A DNA stretch of 19,392 bases from Nitrospirota bacterium (GTDB taxonomy: Bacteria; Nitrospirota; 9FT-COMBO-42-15; HDB-SIOI813). The stretch's first letter is position 1. The number at the start of each line of letters is the position of its first letter. Under the pieces are notes generated by a model, which saw nothing but the letters and a program-made list of their open reading frames with translations, did no database searches and was not told where the DNA came from. Positions 7,441 through 14,364 of this stretch are shown piece by piece. The translations under genes were made by a program, and so were the position numbers. The DNA lies in assembly GCA_016234155.1 (NCBI GenBank), contig JACRGZ010000130.1, positions 1 through 19,392 on the forward strand, given 5' to 3'.

Positions 7441-7454
7441 TTATTCCAATCGGT

Positions 7455-7889
7455 TTGGCATGGATATTGTATATGTCAATAACTCATGGTGTAGCTGGTC
7501 AGGGCTTCAATGAAAAAGGCCTTGGGATAATTGACACAATTATTGTCTGCCTTCTGATATCCATAATGTTTGTGGTTTTGATACCGAGATATCAGAGGAT
7601 GGCCAGGGAGGCGAGGGAGACGGCATTGAGGATGGGGTTGATAAATATCAGGACCTCGATTCAGCTATATGTCATGCTTAACAATAAGCCGCCGGAGGAC
7701 TTGAAAGAGTTGTTAGGAAAGAGGTATATTATTCCAACAAAGGAGGGAACGATATTTAATGATCAATACCTGAAAGGATTGGCCATGGACAGTGAGGGGT
7801 ATCCTATAGACCCCTTCGGGAACAGATACTCATATGAACCAAAAGCAGGCAGGGTCTCATCCACAACAGAGGGGTATGAGAAGTGGTGA
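7455..7889 (+). CDS. GspG/PulG-like pseudopilin, divergent
   Basis: An inner-membrane pseudopilin-like protein of 144 residues from TTG 7455, or 138 from ATG 7473. The ATG gives a 16-residue leader and fits the mapped promoter better; neither has a good Shine-Dalgarno. The cleavage motif is NEKG|LGIID followed by a 17-residue hydrophobic helix (TIIVCLLISIMFVVLIP) and the charged RYQRMAREARETALRMGL helix of the pilin alpha-spine. The conserved Glu at mature position +5 is Asp here (residue 27 from the TTG). The C-terminal part (EGYPIDPFGNRYSYEP) matches the calcium-loop end of GspG-type pseudopilins. Type II secretion or type IV pilus membership is not settled by sequence; the pilin downstream suggests the latter. 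Confidence 0.7.
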   Translation: MAWILYMSITHGVAGQGFNEKGLGIIDTIIVCLLISIMFVVLIPRYQRMAREARETALRMGLINIRTSIQLYVMLNNKPPEDLKELLGKRYIIPTKEGTIFNDQYLKGLAMDSEGYPIDPFGNRYSYEPKAGRVSSTTEGYEKW

Positions 7890-7934
7890 GAACGTTAAAC
7901 ATAAATCATAACCAAAACAAGGGAGGATAAAGGA

Positions 7935-8354
7935 ATGAATATTCTAAAGAATGAAAAAGGTTTTACACTGATCGAGCTGGTGCTGATCGTTATAATACTA
8001 GGTGTTCTGGCAGCAGTGGCCACGGTACAGTTTGGGACTATTATTTCGGATTCAAAGAAATCGTCGATTGAGGCTGCACCAGCAGCTTTTAGCACCCAGC
8101 TTGCATTGGCTCTGAATACAATAAAGCAAAAGCCTACAGCAAATGCAACGGGTGCTAATAGTTTTGGTGTGGAGGTTTTTGATAAGGTATCCTGGAGCTC
8201 TTCCAAGGTTTCAAAGGGTAGTCTAACTTGCAATGCCAATGTTGATTGTACCTGGGTAATGCAGGTGGATGCATCGTCAACTTGTCAGGCTTCTAATGTT
8301 TATACTGAGGCTTCAGGCGCGATTGTAACAACGTTGACGGAAACGGGCTGTTAA
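7935..8354 (+). CDS. type IV pilin / major pilin-like protein
   Basis: 139 residues with a short class-III leader: MNILKNEKG|FTLIE, so cleavage falls after Gly9 and Glu14 is the +5 residue. The hydrophobic helix LVLIVIILGVLAAVATVQF follows. The rest is a small Ser/Ala/Thr-rich globular domain with four cysteines, likely two disulfides, the last one being the C-terminal residue. GGGAGGA lies about 9 nt before the ATG. A very strong intrinsic terminator 75 nt after the stop suggests an abundant, separately transcribed mRNA, as expected for a major pilin. Its length and disulfide C-terminus fit PilA/PilE-like subunits better than GspG. Confidence 0.85.
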   Translation: MNILKNEKGFTLIELVLIVIILGVLAAVATVQFGTIISDSKKSSIEAAPAAFSTQLALALNTIKQKPTANATGANSFGVEVFDKVSWSSSKVSKGSLTCNANVDCTWVMQVDASSTCQASNVYTEASGAIVTTLTETGC

Positions 8355-8380
8355 TTAGACTTAAGTTAGATTATAAATTT

Positions 8381-8406
8381 TATAGCAAGAAGCGTATAGC
8401 AAGAAG
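8381..8406 (+). repeat. 12-bp direct repeat after the pilin gene
   Basis: tatagcaagaag occurs at 8381-8392 and again at 8395-8406, in the 3' untranslated region between the pilin stop and the terminator. Confidence 0.7.
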
Positions 8407-8427
8407 GGTCTGGTCTACGCTCTTAAC

Positions 8428-8471
8428 AACTAAGGAGGAGAGCCTCCTCTCCTCCTTAGTTTGCTTTTTTT
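8428..8471 (+). terminator. strong intrinsic terminator of the pilin gene
   Basis: AACTAAGGAGGAGAG (8428-8442) and its perfect 15-nt complement (8447-8461) enclose a CCTC tetraloop, followed by TGC and a run of seven T (8465-8471). This is a textbook Rho-independent terminator for plus-strand transcripts. Confidence 0.93.
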
Positions 8472-8495
8472 GTCCCGGAAATCCCCTTTTTAGAG

Positions 8496-8648
8496 TTGTC
8501 ATTCCCACAGGACTTTAGCGGGAATCTGCCTCCGATAGATTCATTCGAGGGCATGGTTTTATTAACACCATATCCGTCCCCGAACGATTCTTATCGGGGA
8601 TATAGTTCAACAAACCAGATTCCCGATTAAACATTTCGGGAATGACAA
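8496..8648. repeat. 153-bp nested inverted-repeat (MITE-like) element
   Basis: Ends are perfect 11-nt inverted repeats: TTGTCATTCCC (8496-8506) and GGGAATGACAA (8638-8648). A second inner pair, CGGGAATCTG (8519-8528) and CAGATTCCCG (8616-8625), and a central CCCCGA/TCGGGG stem (8578-8583, 8594-8599) allow the whole unit to fold. No coding content. It resembles the widespread cattccc...gggaatg non-autonomous repeat class. No clear target-site duplication could be seen. Confidence 0.7.
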
Positions 8649-8740
8649 TTACAACTCTGCGCTTCAATTATGCAATTGTTCCCCGCTTCACTGAATGGTT
8701 ACTTGCATATGTGTTTTTTGATGCATTTCAAATAGGGCTA

Positions 8741-8749
8741 TGGTATAAT
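8741..8749 (+). promoter_or_regulatory. extended -10 promoter of the coiled-coil gene
   Basis: TGGTATAAT (8741-8749) is a perfect extended -10 element, 27 nt upstream of the ATG. No good -35 hexamer stands 16-18 nt upstream, which is typical of extended -10 promoters. Confidence 0.6.
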
Positions 8750-8776
8750 GCCTTTAATCTTACTGGAGAAAGATAA

Positions 8777-9157
8777 ATGCCTCCTACATTAGAGGAGAGG
8801 GTTGCCTATCTTGAAGGAAAGGTAGAGGAGCAGTCAAGGCTAGGCTCTGAGATCAGGGAGATGATATCGCACCTTGACCAGCGATTATCATCAAGGATCG
8901 ATTTCTTATCTTCAAGGATCGATGCCCTTGACCAGAAGGTCGACAGATTCAGAGAGGAGTTATTTGGGAGGATTGATTCTGTTGATCAGAAGGTAGACAG
9001 AGTCAGAGAGGAGCTATCAGGGAGGATCGATTCCCTTGACCAGCGATTATCTTCGAGGATCGATTCCCTTGACCAGAAGTTCTCGCGCTACTTCCTCTGG
9101 ATCATCGGCATCCAGGTAACGATCTTTCTCGCAATTATCGCTACCTTCTTAAAGTAG
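8777..9157 (+). CDS. coiled-coil protein with internal repeats and C-terminal membrane anchor
   Basis: 126 residues, function unknown. Almost the whole protein is a predicted coiled coil made of near-identical units. An 18-residue unit RIDxxDQKVDRxREELxG occurs at 47-64 and 65-82, followed by 11-residue RIDSLDQRLSS-type units at 83-93 and 94-102. A single hydrophobic helix (about 106-124, FLWIIGIQVTIFLAIIATF) ends the chain. The topology would be a tail-anchored cytoplasmic or periplasmic rod. The repeats are also visible in the DNA (CTTGACCAGCGATTATC at 8873 and 9036), so copy number may vary between strains. A ggag lies about 10 nt before the ATG and an extended -10 promoter upstream. It sits between pilin genes, but nothing links it to pili by sequence. 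Confidence 0.8.
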   Translation: MPPTLEERVAYLEGKVEEQSRLGSEIREMISHLDQRLSSRIDFLSSRIDALDQKVDRFREELFGRIDSVDQKVDRVREELSGRIDSLDQRLSSRIDSLDQKFSRYFLWIIGIQVTIFLAIIATFLK

Positions 9158-9189
9158 GATCATAACCTTCATCATCTTTGCCTATACCA

Positions 9190-9201
9190 AGCTCATGAGC
9201 T
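9190..9201. other. 12-bp perfect palindrome
   Basis: AGCTCATGAGCT lies between the coiled-coil gene and the minor-pilin operon, about 25 nt upstream of the operon's candidate -35 box. It may be an operator half-site pair or chance. Confidence 0.3.
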
Positions 9202-9225
9202 GTTGTTTGTCTTCCTCTTCAGTGC

Positions 9226-9254
9226 TTTGGCTATATCTTTTTTTATAGTATAAT
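9226..9254 (+). promoter_or_regulatory. candidate promoter of the minor-pilin operon
   Basis: TATAAT (9249-9254) is a consensus -10 box. A TTTGGC/TTGGCT hexamer (from 9226) lies 16-17 nt upstream. The start of the first minor-pilin gene follows 33 nt after the -10. Confidence 0.5.
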
Positions 9255-9286
9255 TTTAATAGGTAGATAAAAGAGATAAAGGCTAT

Positions 9287-9793
9287 ATGCATAAAGATGA
9301 AAAAGGTTTTACATTAATAGAGCTTGTAATAGTGATAGTTGTATTAGGTATTATTGGTGTTGTTGTATCCCTTAACCTTGGTGGCTTAAGCAGTATCAGG
9401 GTAAACAATGCTGTGAAGAAGATGGTAGGTGATCTCCGCTATGCGCAGCAATTGGCCATAGCAACACAGAGCCGCCACGGGTTGACTATCGATTCACTCC
9501 AGGTATACTCTGTTCATAAAGATACCGGAGGGGTAGATACAGACATTAAAGACCCTACTAATCTGGGTAACGATTTTATAGTCAACTTTGACACCTATCA
9601 GCAGGGACAGCTTACTAGTGTACGGTTTAGCTCGACTACCCCTTTTTGCGGCGGATCTGTAATCGAATTTAACAGCATTGGCGCGCCAACAGACACAAAC
9701 GGAACGCTTCTTGCCTGCACAAGCAGTATCGGGTTTTCTGGAAGCACTAGCACGATATTAATAGAACCAAACACCGGGAAGCTGACGTATTAA
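9287..9793 (+). CDS. FimT/GspH-type minor pseudopilin
   Basis: 168 residues. The leader MHKDEKG is cut before FTLIE, with Glu12 as the +5 residue and LVIVIVVLGIIGVVVSLNL as the membrane helix. The segment VKKMVGDLRYAQQLAIATQSRHG is the typical FimT/GspH helix and first strand (the DLRYAQQLAI motif is very common in this group). The beta-rich C-terminal half has two cysteines. It is the first gene of an operon running through 13441, with a 1-nt gap to the next gene. Minor pilins of this type prime pilus assembly at the inner membrane. Confidence 0.85.
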   Translation: MHKDEKGFTLIELVIVIVVLGIIGVVVSLNLGGLSSIRVNNAVKKMVGDLRYAQQLAIATQSRHGLTIDSLQVYSVHKDTGGVDTDIKDPTNLGNDFIVNFDTYQQGQLTSVRFSSTTPFCGGSVIEFNSIGAPTDTNGTLLACTSSIGFSGSTSTILIEPNTGKLTY

Positions 9794-9794
9794 A

Positions 9795-10304
9795 ATGAAA
9801 AAATCACGTTTCAAAGAAACACAAGGGATAATGAAAATAATCCACCCTCGCCCCCCTTTGAAAAAGGGGGGATGGGGGGATTTTCGATTGAATGATGAAG
9901 GTTTTACATTAGTCGAGGTGATCCTGATCATTGTAATCATGGCGATTGTGATCCCCGGTCTGATCGCAGGGGTAAGCTTTATGACAGGCAGCCAGGTAAA
10001 TCTGCTAGGAACGACAACAGCGGCCAATCTGGCACAGGAAGAATTGGAAAATGTCATTGCCAAAAAGATGTCTAGCTGTGGGACTTGCGGCTATGCCAAT
10101 ATCACGGTGGGGGCCGGTACCTTTTCGGCAGTAACCGGTTTCCCAAATTACGAAAATAAAACCGATGTGGAATTGGTAGATTCTGGTCTGAATCCATCCG
10201 GAACTGATCAGGGCTACAAAAAAGTCACGGTAACAGTAAGGGCTGTCGGTGTAGGGCCTAGCGTGCCGAACGCCGTGCTGATAAGCCTCTTAACCAATTA
10301 TTAG
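9795..10304 (+). CDS. PilV/GspI-type minor pilin with repeat-extended leader
   Basis: Prepilin-like, with cleavage at NDEG|FTLVE and the helix VILIIVIMAIVIPGLIAGVSF. The alpha-spine AANLAQEELENVIAKKM and Cys pair (CGTCG) match PilV/MshD/GspI proteins. The leader is abnormally long: 36 residues from ATG 9795, or 24 from ATG 9831. ATG 9831 is preceded by AAGGG at close spacing and may be the real start. The extra length comes from a palindromic repeat (9841-9884) that reads RPPLKKGGWGDF in frame. Prepilin leaders of this family are usually 5-15 residues and strongly basic. Peptidase recognition may still work because the residues just before the Gly are unaltered. It lies 7 nt before the PilW-like gene. 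Confidence 0.8.
   Translation: MKKSRFKETQGIMKIIHPRPPLKKGGWGDFRLNDEGFTLVEVILIIVIMAIVIPGLIAGVSFMTGSQVNLLGTTTAANLAQEELENVIAKKMSSCGTCGYANITVGAGTFSAVTGFPNYENKTDVELVDSGLNPSGTDQGYKKVTVTVRAVGVGPSVPNAVLISLLTNY
9841..9884. repeat. REP-like palindrome inserted in the PilV-like coding sequence
   Basis: CCCCCCTTT (9851-9859) and AAAGGGGGG (9863-9871) form a 9-bp stem with a GAA loop, followed by a GGGGGGATTTTC tail. The same core and tail occur in the gap at 7.2 kb. Here the element lies inside the reading frame without breaking it. Confidence 0.8.
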
Positions 10305-10311
10305 GTATGAG

Positions 10312-10830
10312 ATGAAAAATGAGGGCGGCATAACACTGATCGAGATGGTTATTACGATCGTGCTGCTGGGGATTATCGGGATAATAACGTCAGAGGTGTT
10401 TCTCTATTCAACAAGAAGCGTACTTACAGGGGATGCAGTCCGTGAGGCAACGCAGGTAAACAGGCTTGCTGTAGACAGGATGATTCGCGAGATCCGAAAT
10501 GTGCGCAATGATACCAGTGTTATCACAGCCAATGCCACCACATTTGAGTTTACAAATATAGATGGGGACACTATTAAATTTGTGCTTGCAGGTACAGACC
10601 TTAACCGGGTATATACTGATCCGCCAAGCGCTGCGGTTACGAATAAGCTGGCCACAAACGTATCAGGGTTGGTCTTTACATATTTAGATAATACCGGGGC
10701 TGCTATCGCCGGGGCCCCTATAGTAGCTCCTGCGGCAACCAATATCTGGTCTGTCCAGATCGCCCTTACGGTCGGATCAGGAGCAGAGGCCGTGCAATTT
10801 AGATCCCAGGTGCATCCAAGGGGTTTTTGA
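10312..10830 (+). CDS. PilW/GspJ-type minor pilin
   Basis: 172 residues. The very short leader MKNEGG is cut before ITLIE (Glu11 at +5), and the helix is MVITIVLLGIIGIITSEVF. The spine segment VNRLAVDRMIREIRNVRND is the usual PilW/GspJ motif (multiple Arg after the membrane helix). The C-terminal half is a beta domain. The stop codon overlaps the ATG of the next gene (TGATG), so the two are translationally coupled. It is the third gene of the minor-pilin operon. Confidence 0.8.
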   Translation: MKNEGGITLIEMVITIVLLGIIGIITSEVFLYSTRSVLTGDAVREATQVNRLAVDRMIREIRNVRNDTSVITANATTFEFTNIDGDTIKFVLAGTDLNRVYTDPPSAAVTNKLATNVSGLVFTYLDNTGAAIAGAPIVAPAATNIWSVQIALTVGSGAEAVQFRSQVHPRGF

Positions 10831-11756
10831 TGGAAATTATGGATGTTTTTACCAAAAGAAATCAGAGGGGCGCCAGCCTGATCATTATCATTGCAATCAT
10901 CCTGATTATGGGTATCATTGCCGCCGTATTTGTCTCGCTCATAAATACCGAAAGCTTTACTGCATTAAATCAGTCTGCGGGGGAAGAGGCCTTTGCAATT
11001 GCAGAGGGGGGATTGGAATTTGAGCAACGGAGCCTTGCGCAAAACCTGGATTGGTATCGGAGCACATCTGATCCTATCGCTACGACTACTAGGACGCTTG
11101 GCTCAGGCTCATTTGAGGTAAAAAGTAACCTGCCGGCGACGATGCTCAGGAGAAGGCTCCGTAACACAGAGCTCGCAACTATAAATGTTTATACCACCGA
11201 TAGGTTTCCAGATGCAGGCACTCTACAGATTGATGATGACGCCGGCCTTGGCAATGGAGAGTTTGTGCAGTATACCAACAAAACCACAAATACATTCACG
11301 GGACTTCCCCTTACCCGCGGTGTGCTGTTTGTTGGTGGAACACTGGGACAAGGGGCTAACACCTTCAGCCGGGGAACCCGGGTCTACCCTGTAACAACCC
11401 TTGTTACGGCTCTCGTAAATAATTGTGCAACAATCCCGAATCCGTTTCAGATCTCAGCTCATCTCAAATTTTTAAGCGCAGGGACTATTAATGTATATGA
11501 TCGTACGACTCTGGCCAGTGAAGAGATCACATACACCGGTTCAAGCACAGCCGGCGGTGTTATGACCTTGACCGGTGTGCAGCGCTGCCAGAACGGAACA
11601 TCGGTGGCAACAGTAAATGCAGGAGATCCGGTTACGCCAATCTTCGTGGACGGCACATCGCCGGACTATGAGGCAGAAGCAACGTCAACAGGGACAGTGG
11701 CCGTAACCATTACAGGCAACGCCGTTCGCGTCATCCGAAAAACGGTGCAACGATAA
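10830..11756 (+). CDS. PilX/GspK-like minor pilin with two beta-strand repeats
   Basis: 308 residues from the ATG that overlaps the pilW-like stop; a TTG one codon upstream is less likely. The N-terminus NQRG|ASLIIIIAIILIMGIIAAVF is a prepilin signal lacking the +5 Glu, as is normal for PilX and GspK tip subunits. EEAFAIAEGGLEFEQ is the classic PilX/GspK post-membrane helix. Beyond it are two related beta-rich units of about 40 residues. Each has a GTLQID / GTINVY opening, an E(F/I)xxYT core and a TG-LPLTRG / TGVQRC closing. Modules with this GTxxI...EYIxYT...LTGVxRG pattern are known from surface and tail proteins; here they are inserted into a minor pilin. It is likely part of the pilus tip complex. 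Confidence 0.75.
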   Translation: MEIMDVFTKRNQRGASLIIIIAIILIMGIIAAVFVSLINTESFTALNQSAGEEAFAIAEGGLEFEQRSLAQNLDWYRSTSDPIATTTRTLGSGSFEVKSNLPATMLRRRLRNTELATINVYTTDRFPDAGTLQIDDDAGLGNGEFVQYTNKTTNTFTGLPLTRGVLFVGGTLGQGANTFSRGTRVYPVTTLVTALVNNCATIPNPFQISAHLKFLSAGTINVYDRTTLASEEITYTGSSTAGGVMTLTGVQRCQNGTSVATVNAGDPVTPIFVDGTSPDYEAEATSTGTVAVTITGNAVRVIRKTVQR

Positions 11757-11773
11757 AGAAAGCAGGTGCTTTG

Positions 11774-13441
11774 ATGAAGATAAAACTGATTTCGGTCGTT
11801 TTTGCGGTCATCATCCTCGGGGCATGGCAGTCCCCGGCCGAGGCCGCTTGCACCTATACCGCTGTTCAGGTAGGCCCGGTGCCGTCTGAAGTTACTATGG
11901 GAGGCACTGCAACACTCACGCTCAGAATTACGAATACGGTTACCGTGGGTGGAGGATGCGCTGCCACCGACAGAATCTACCAGGTGCGATTCCAAATTGC
12001 CGGAACGCGCAGCACCTTTAATGTGGCCTCAACCGTTCCTCCAGCAGGCTGGAATACCGATCCCGGCAAGTCAACAACGACCCAAATGTACTTCATGGCC
12101 AATTCATGGGCGGATTCCATTCTCCCCGGCGCTTTCAAGGATTTTAACTTTGTCATCAATGCCGGCACCTCGACGGCGGATGTTACGGAAACGCTCAAGC
12201 AAGTACGCGCAAGGTGGACTAACCAAACCACGGCATTCCCTGCCCCCCCTTCCGAGCCGACACAGACGAAAAGCGTAAACTGTACTACCGCTGCATGCAA
12301 AGGGTCATGGACCCTCAAGTCGCTGTCAATGACCCTCGTGCCGTCAACTTTCAATGTCGGGACTGGCTGCACATTTACTCTAACCATGACAGTAACGAAC
12401 AAATCAACATCTGCCATTACCGGCGTAACCTCGGTGACATACCCGCCAACACGGACAGGCGTAAGCGCCACAACCACCTCGAATCCTGGCACTTTTAATC
12501 TGAATGCCGGCGCCACGGGAACTATGGTCTGGACATACACTGCCGGCAGCACGGCTGGTACGCTTACTTTTACTGCCTATGCCCAGGACAGCGCGGGCAA
12601 ACGCACATCATCGTCTGTAACTACTTCCCCTATAACCGTTTCCACGGGCATCAGTTGCAACTTCACCGCTGTAATTGCCGTTACCCCCTGCCTCTTTTCC
12701 GGCGATATGGCAACCTTTGTGATGACGGTGACGAATAATACGGGGAATACAGCGAGCAACATCGTGCCGTCGGCCCTGATGAGATTCGGCACGGCCGTTA
12801 TCAGCACATTCACCGGGCCAAGTCCTGCCTCCATAGCGTCCATTGCCAACGGCGCCTCGGGGACTTTTACATGGACGGCCCCGGTAACTGGCAGTACGAA
12901 TCAGACATATTATGTGACCGGCAATGCAACGGCGACCGGCCCTATTACGACAACAATTGCAACGTCCACTACAGGGAGGGTGGGCGGATATCCCATTACT
13001 GTAAGTCCGGCATCAACAAATGCCGGTAGCACGAATGAAGAATTGACATGGTCAGTTACGAACTATGGATGCGCAGACATAAATAGCGTTGCCATCACAA
13101 TTCCGGGCGGATGGACATACGGCGGAGACAGCTATTCATTCATAGACCCAACCGGCTTAGCTATAGAAACATGGATTCCATCAGGCACAGTTACCTTTAC
13201 TGCCGATGCGCCTGGAAACCGGATCGTTGCATCTTCTAACAGCGTAGGTGAATTCCATCTTGTTTTTTCTCAAACACCTTCAGCTACAGGAGCAAATACT
13301 TTCAATGTGATAATCACCGATGCCAGCGCAACGCCTAACATCACAACGGTCCCAACCACAGTAACGGTAAATGCCTTTAATAATTCCGTTCCGGGGAGCG
13401 GCAACTATACCTTGCCTGAGGTATGGCGGGAGAGTTATTGA
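11774..13441 (+). CDS. secreted protein of repeated Ig-like/CARDB-like domains
   Basis: 555 residues with a Sec signal peptide (MKIKLISVVFAVIILGAW...AEA|AC, cleavage after Ala24). The mature part is a chain of about four beta-sandwich units of 120-140 residues. Each opens with a strand such as VTMGGTATLTLRITN, TFTLTMTVTNKS, ATFVMTVTNNTG or LTWSVTNYG, and most have a Cys pair. This is the pattern of DUF11/CARDB-type conserved-repeat domains. Thr, Ser and Ala make up a very large share. No membrane anchor, LPXTG or autotransporter domain is seen. The gene is 17 nt after the PilX-like gene and clearly in the operon. It takes the place often held by pilY1 and could be a tip adhesin or pilus-exported cargo. 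GC content looks higher than in its neighbours. The exact function is not recognised. Confidence 0.7.
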   Translation: MKIKLISVVFAVIILGAWQSPAEAACTYTAVQVGPVPSEVTMGGTATLTLRITNTVTVGGGCAATDRIYQVRFQIAGTRSTFNVASTVPPAGWNTDPGKSTTTQMYFMANSWADSILPGAFKDFNFVINAGTSTADVTETLKQVRARWTNQTTAFPAPPSEPTQTKSVNCTTAACKGSWTLKSLSMTLVPSTFNVGTGCTFTLTMTVTNKSTSAITGVTSVTYPPTRTGVSATTTSNPGTFNLNAGATGTMVWTYTAGSTAGTLTFTAYAQDSAGKRTSSSVTTSPITVSTGISCNFTAVIAVTPCLFSGDMATFVMTVTNNTGNTASNIVPSALMRFGTAVISTFTGPSPASIASIANGASGTFTWTAPVTGSTNQTYYVTGNATATGPITTTIATSTTGRVGGYPITVSPASTNAGSTNEELTWSVTNYGCADINSVAITIPGGWTYGGDSYSFIDPTGLAIETWIPSGTVTFTADAPGNRIVASSNSVGEFHLVFSQTPSATGANTFNVIITDASATPNITTVPTTVTVNAFNNSVPGSGNYTLPEVWRESY

Positions 13442-13497
13442 GAGATTAAAAACAGATTGCCTCTATAGAAAAAGTGGTTATTTTGATATAGTAATTA

Positions 13498-14364
13498 ATG
13501 AGAATATCTCATTTAGAATGGGGATGTATCCCTACAACGAACAAACCTGTTCCCGCAGAAAAACTTGCCCTATCATTTTTTTGTGCTATTTTTTTACTTA
13601 TGAATAACCGGCCAATAAAGGTTGACCCACATGGGCTTTCAGGAGCGGATAATTCTTATTACAAAGTAGGCGGTCCAAATTATCCACCTGGGTTCGGATA
13701 CGTCGCTTTTGGAGAAGGGGGCGTTGATGATGCTGAAGATGCGGACGTTATCCTTCACGAATACGGCCATGCTCTTCAGGATAATGTAACCCCTGGTAAA
13801 TATGGAAGCTGCTCTACAGAGGCTGGAGCCATGGGTGAAGGATTTGGCGACTATCGGGCCGCAAGCAATAACAATACTACATTTGATCCTGCATGCATTG
13901 GCGAATGGGATTCGGTTCCGGGCTGCCTGCGAAGGGTAGATACTAAAAAACATTATCCGGAGAACACAATTAATGAATGTCATGCTGATGGTGAGATTTG
14001 GTCGGGAGCATTATGGGACATGTTTAACTCAATTGGTAAATTTAAAACAGACAGTCTTGTTTTATGGAGTCATGATATTATCGGTAAGAACACCTCGATT
14101 GAAAACCCTACTTTTTGCGATGGTGCAAAAGCTATTATTAAGGCAGATGAGCAAATTTATGCCAGTGCTAATAAAACCGCAATCATAGATATAATGGAAA
14201 AAAGAGCTTGCTATATTACAGAGAGGAAGGGAAAGCTTATGTTTTGTGAAACATCAGACAATAAGTGTGGACAATTACGCTTCTTTCACATGCTGTTTGA
14301 CCGTGTCCCTCATCTGTTCAGGAAGGCCATGTCGCCTTTTAAGTGCGCCATACTTTTCCTCTAA
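13498..14364 (+). pseudogene. zinc metalloprotease (HEYGH, M36/M4-like), truncated at both ends
   Basis: The frame carries the gluzincin signature: HEYGH at residues 87-91 (two zinc His and the catalytic Glu) and MGEGFGD at 112-118, whose Glu114 is the third zinc ligand. The CLRRVDTKKHYP, HADGEIWSGALWDM and SHDII segments are the alpha-helical half of an M36/M4-like catalytic domain. Recognisable similarity begins only at MNNRPIKVDPHG (about residue 35). The signal peptide, propeptide and N-terminal catalytic half are missing. From about residue 240 the frame is unrelated sequence that runs antisense into the dndC fragment. It follows the Ig-repeat gene by 57 nt, so it may once have been an operon partner. 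An active product is unlikely. Confidence 0.7.

Larger units (their letters stand above)
6993..7454. other. gene-free, repeat-rich gap between lptF and the pilin block
   Basis: About 460 bases with no credible gene. From left to right: a GGGGC/GCCCC and a CTCCA-CCGGC/GCCGG-A-TGGAG hairpin just upstream of lptF; a gcgagcaaagcgagc-type low-complexity motif near 7056-7070; the REP-like element at 7151-7218; a 15-bp perfect hairpin at 7234-7276; an unremarkable AT-rich stretch; and a promoter for the next gene at 7412-7440. The 76-codon ORF here is only a translation of repeats. Confidence 0.6.

Noticed and set aside
8496..8648. Insertion sequence
   Set aside because: It has terminal inverted repeats but only 153 bp and no transposase; listed as a repeat instead.
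8873..9080. Regular direct repeats that might suggest a CRISPR array
   Set aside because: The repeats lie in a reading frame, encode a coiled coil, and have no unique spacers of constant length.
11977..12552. 191-codon open frame on the minus strand within the Ig-repeat gene
   Set aside because: It is the antisense shadow of a Thr-rich coding region, has no ribosome binding site, and no recognisable domain; the plus frame has a signal peptide and repeats.
13371..13607. 78-codon frame bridging the Ig-repeat gene and the metalloprotease
   Set aside because: Out of frame with both genes and without similarity or ribosome binding site.
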